From assembly GCA_016794035.1 (NCBI GenBank), contig JAEUHS010000077.1:1-42895 (forward strand): a stretch of 42,895 nt of DNA, given 5' to 3'. The stretch is from Planctomycetota bacterium. GTDB taxonomy: Bacteria; Planctomycetota; UBA1135; UBA2386. Below are positions 40,511 to 42,895 of the stretch, one piece after another (position 1 is the stretch's first letter; each line of letters starts with the position of its first letter). The notes beneath the pieces were generated by a model. It saw only the letters and a program-made list of their open reading frames with translations. It did no database searches and was not told where the DNA came from. Both the position numbers and the translations under genes were made by a program.

Positions 40511-42010
40511 TCAGCGCCCGGCGAGGCGGCCGTAGCGGTAGTGGGCCTGCAGGGTCAGCGCCAGGATCGCGGTGCTGTAGACGCGGCCGCCGTCCTCGCC
40601 CCAGGCGTCGATGCTGTCCCACGAGCCGTGCTCGTTGCCACCCTCGCGCTGCGTCTTGACGACGGCCGGGACCAGCGCCTTCGACCACTCGGTCCACGCC
40701 GGCCCGCCGAGCTGGAACAGCGCGTAGGTGCCGTAGTACCAGTAGTAGAAGTCGATCGTGCCCGCGGCGACGTCCCAGCGCGGCAGGCTGCGCCGCAGGC
40801 GCTGGCCGGCGGCGAGCATCGACGGGTGCTCCTTGGGGTCCTGGCCGAGGAACACGCGGCAGAACAGGCCGACCGCGGTCAGCGCGTCGGTGCGCTGCGG
40901 CGGGAAGCGCTGCGCGTGGTCACCGATCTTGCGCGCGCTCGGCTGGCCGGCGCGCTGGTAGCCGACGTGGCCGTCGGCGGACGTGCACGACTCGAGGAAC
41001 GTGGTCGCGACTTGCAGCGCGTTGCCATCGACCGTGAGGCCGAAGTGGCGGCCGCTGCAGAGCGCCAGGATGCACCAGCCGGTGATCGACGTGTCGTTGT
41101 CGCCGTCGCGCGGCTGGTAGCGCCAGGCGCCGTAGGGGTTGCGGTGCTGCTGCAGGTAGTCGATCCCGCGCTGGGCGACCGGCCGCAGCAGTTCGTAGGC
41201 GGACAGGCCGTAGGCCTCGCACATCGCGTAGGCGGCGATCGCGTGGTCGTAGACGAAGTCGCTGGCGGCGGCGGGCCCGAAGCAGCCGTTCGCCTGCTGC
41301 TGCGCGCGCAGCCACATCGTCGCGGCGCGCACCTGGTCGCGGTAGCGCCCGGAGCGCAGCGTGTTGCCGTCGCCGAGCAGCGCCAGCAGCGCGAGGCCGG
41401 TCACGCCGACGTCGTGCACCGCGTTGCCGGCGCCGTCGCACGGCGCACCGGTGGTGTCGTGCTTCATGAAGCCGTCGCAGTCCCACTTGCCGTCGGGGTC
41501 CTGGTGCCGCACGAGCCAGGTCAGCGCCCGGTCGATCTGCGGCTGTGGCCCGCCGCGCCGGCCGATGCCGTTGCCGCGGCCGCCGGGCAGCCCGGGCACG
41601 CCGACCGGGCCGGTGCGGCTCACCGGCAGCAGGCCGACGATGTTGGCGCCGGCGTCGGGCGCCGGCGCGTCCGCGGCATCGTTCGCCGGCGCGGCCGCGT
41701 CGTCGCTGGCGACCGGCGCCTCGTCCGGGGTCACGGTGGGCTGCACCTCGTCCGGCTGCACGCGCGGCGGCTCGGGCGGCGGTGGCGGCAGCGGCGCCGC
41801 CTCGATCGTGGTCGGTGCGACGGCGACGGCCGCGGTCTCGGTGGCCGCGCGTTCGATCGGCATCAGCAGCCACAGCAGCAGCAGCAGCACGAGATGCCCG
41901 ACCGCGGACACGAACAGCCACGGCGCGTGCTGCAGCTGTTCGGCCATCGTGTCGTGGAACGAAGGCACGGCGATGTCGTGGGTACGGAGCGGTAGCGCCG
42001 AGTGGTTCAT
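40511..42010 (-). CDS. Prenyltransferase/squalene-oxidase repeat protein with TonB-like N-terminus
   Basis: A 499-residue protein. A membrane helix (about residues 30-50, WLFVSAVGHLVLLLLLWLLMP) is followed by a Pro/Ala/Asp-rich stretch (75-125, PLPPPPPEPPRVQPDE) like that of TonB energy transducers, and a Gly-rich linker. From about residue 160 on there are alpha-toroid repeats: ALTWLVRHQDPDGKW, AATMWLRAQQQANGCFG, GIDYLQQHRNPYGAWRYQ and WDSIDAWGEDGGRVYSTAILALTLQ. Catalytic DxDD motifs are not evident, so it is probably a planctomycete envelope protein rather than a cyclase. A Shine-Dalgarno GAGGAG precedes ATG 42010. A paralogue lies directly upstream. Confidence 0.82.
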   Translation of the reverse strand: MNHSALPLRTHDIAVPSFHDTMAEQLQHAPWLFVSAVGHLVLLLLLWLLMPIERAATETAAVAVAPTTIEAAPLPPPPPEPPRVQPDEVQPTVTPDEAPVASDDAAAPANDAADAPAPDAGANIVGLLPVSRTGPVGVPGLPGGRGNGIGRRGGPQPQIDRALTWLVRHQDPDGKWDCDGFMKHDTTGAPCDGAGNAVHDVGVTGLALLALLGDGNTLRSGRYRDQVRAATMWLRAQQQANGCFGPAAASDFVYDHAIAAYAMCEAYGLSAYELLRPVAQRGIDYLQQHRNPYGAWRYQPRDGDNDTSITGWCILALCSGRHFGLTVDGNALQVATTFLESCTSADGHVGYQRAGQPSARKIGDHAQRFPPQRTDALTAVGLFCRVFLGQDPKEHPSMLAAGQRLRRSLPRWDVAAGTIDFYYWYYGTYALFQLGGPAWTEWSKALVPAVVKTQREGGNEHGSWDSIDAWGEDGGRVYSTAILALTLQAHYRYGRLAGR

Positions 42011-42139
42011 GTTCTCCTCGCGGTTGGGGCGCCCGGAGGCTCGTGGCGCCGAGGACGAACCGGAGAACGCGCGCGACGCAGCGGCGGATCAGTGCACGGC
42101 GACGAAACCGGAACGTGCGATGCGTCGGCCGTACGCGAA

Positions 42140-42173
42140 GCGGCCCGCGCCATCCGGTGATGGCGCGGGCCGC
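42140..42173. terminator. Perfect 15-bp hairpin between tandem paralogues
   Basis: GCGGCCCGCGCCATC (42140-42154), loop CGGT, and its exact reverse complement (42159-42173). It lies after the stop of the gene at 42213 and before the start of the next gene on the same strand. Read on the minus strand only two T follow (TTCGCG), so termination may be rho-assisted. It is the strongest GC hairpin in the window. Confidence 0.5.
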
Positions 42174-42212
42174 GTTCGTCGCAGGGCTCGGCGAGGCAGC
42201 GCCTCGCGCGGC

Positions 42213-42895
42213 TCAGCGGACCAGCTTGCTGTAGCGGTAGTAGGCCTCGAGCGTCAGCACCAGGATCGCGGTGCTGTAGACGCGGCCACCGTCCTCGCCC
42301 CAGACGCCGATCGGGTCCCAGGAGCCGTAGAGGTTCTTCTTGGTCTTGTCGCGGTGCTGGTTCTTCACCACCGCCGTCTCGAGCTTCTTCTGCCAGTCGG
42401 TCCACTGCTTGCCACCCATCTGGAACAGCGCATAGGTCGCGTAGTACCAGTAGTAGTGGTCGATCGTGCCGGCCTTCTCGTCCCAGATCGGCGGCTTCTG
42501 GCTGATCAGGTTCGCGGCCGCGTTCATGATCGGCTTCTCCTTCGGGTCCTGGCCCATGAAGAAGCGGCAGAACAGGCCGACGGCGGTCATCGCCTCGCCC
42601 TTCTCGACCGGGAACTTGGTCTTGTGCTCACCGGGCTTGCGCGAGCTGCGCTCGCCGGCCTTGGTGTAGCCGTGCAGGCCGGTGGGGTCGGAGACCTGGT
42701 CGAGCCAGATGCCGGCGTACTTCAGGGCCTCCTTGTTGATCTCGAGGCCGAAGAACTCGCCGGACTCGTAGGCCATGATGCACCAGCCGGTGACGGAGGT
42801 GTCGTTGTCGTTGTCGCGCGGCTGGTAGCGCCAGACCGAGTACGGGTTGCGGTGCGACTCGAGGTAGTTGACGCCCTTCTGCGCGGTGGGCTTCA
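42213..42895 (-). CDS. Prenyltransferase/squalene-oxidase repeat protein (5' part outside window)
   Basis: The C-terminal about 227 residues of a paralogue of the protein at 40511. The shared segments include HRNPYSVWRYQPRDNDNDTSVTGWC, MTAVGLFCRFFMGQDPKE, GTIDHYYWYYATYALFQMGG and GVWGEDGGRVYSTAILVLTLEAYYRY. The frame runs off the right edge without a start. The protein is more Lys/Glu-rich than its neighbour, while its repeats align throughout. Two tandem copies indicate a local duplication; the N-terminal anchor cannot be seen here. Function as for the neighbour: repeat-based envelope protein, role unknown. Confidence 0.82.
   Translation of the reverse strand, partial: KPTAQKGVNYLESHRNPYSVWRYQPRDNDNDTSVTGWCIMAYESGEFFGLEINKEALKYAGIWLDQVSDPTGLHGYTKAGERSSRKPGEHKTKFPVEKGEAMTAVGLFCRFFMGQDPKEKPIMNAAANLISQKPPIWDEKAGTIDHYYWYYATYALFQMGGKQWTDWQKKLETAVVKNQHRDKTKKNLYGSWDPIGVWGEDGGRVYSTAILVLTLEAYYRYSKLVR

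Noticed and set aside
1..42895. CRISPR arrays, insertion sequences, prophage genes, rRNA
   Set aside because: No regularly spaced direct repeats, transposase or integrase motifs, phage structural genes or rRNA stretches were seen.

Overview
The window is about 43 kb of very GC-rich bacterial DNA, densely coded on both strands; no gap between genes exceeds about 255 bases (the longest are 17043-17291 and 40258-40510). Gene content suggests a diderm, aerobic, flagellated bacterium, most likely a planctomycete of a high-GC lineage. The clues are paired proteins with prenyltransferase/squalene-oxidase-type repeats behind a TonB-like N-terminus, a GldA/GldFG/DUF4340 export operon, a TlpA-like thioredoxin of planctomycete type, lipoproteins and an outer-membrane barrel. 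The phylum is an inference from gene content; no rRNA gene is present.

Layout. 1-7294: end of an unknown gene, an NAD-binding epimerase with a DUF2177 membrane protein, an aspartase carrying an N-terminal cyclic-nucleotide-binding-like domain, a YncE-propeller/phosphoesterase lipoprotein and a renalase-like FAD enzyme. 7303-7411: a long inverted repeat. 7460-17042: a DUF389 membrane protein, a PhoD-like phosphatase, two polytopic GT-C-like membrane proteins, a YoaK-STAS fusion, an SRPBCC protein, an outer-membrane barrel and a lipoprotein. 17292-22392: three-gene ABC/GldFG/DUF4340 operon, the last protein with an embedded GspG-like pseudopilin domain. 22399-26264: small membrane proteins, a TlpA-family gene with an in-frame TGA exactly where the first catalytic cysteine should be (probable selenoprotein), and tRNA-Phe. 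26355-36042: a SigK-like ECF sigma factor, RskA-like anti-sigma factor, FAS1-domain protein, cobalamin-binding protein, and divergent operons for membrane-lipid modification (DUF1295 + CFA/coclaurine-type methyltransferase; desaturase + FAD oxidoreductase + DUF1365 + CFA synthase). 36066-42895: ribF, def, a TPR protein, rpsT, flagellin and two tandem repeat-protein paralogues.

How they work together. The most striking part is 26355-36042. Three sites, in front of the FAS1 gene and of both divergent lipid operons, share GCATC[C/T]-N16-CGAA. This resembles the mycobacterial SigK promoter (CCATCC...CCGAAT). The gene set (sigma, anti-sigma, FAS1 protein, DUF1295, CFA-type methyltransferase, DUF1365, FAD oxidoreductase) matches the Mycobacterium tuberculosis SigK regulon as known to me. 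I read it as one ECF-controlled envelope-lipid regulon, with a cobalamin-binding protein beside it that could add a light or B12 input.

Second, the TlpA-like gene at 23123-24268 reads U-G-P-C through TGA, with no other stop, and has a hairpin with a GGUC loop at a distance suited to a bacterial SECIS. Third, several genes have a TAGNNT-like -10 element only 6-12 bases before the start codon, suggesting that leaderless or near-leaderless transcripts are common here.
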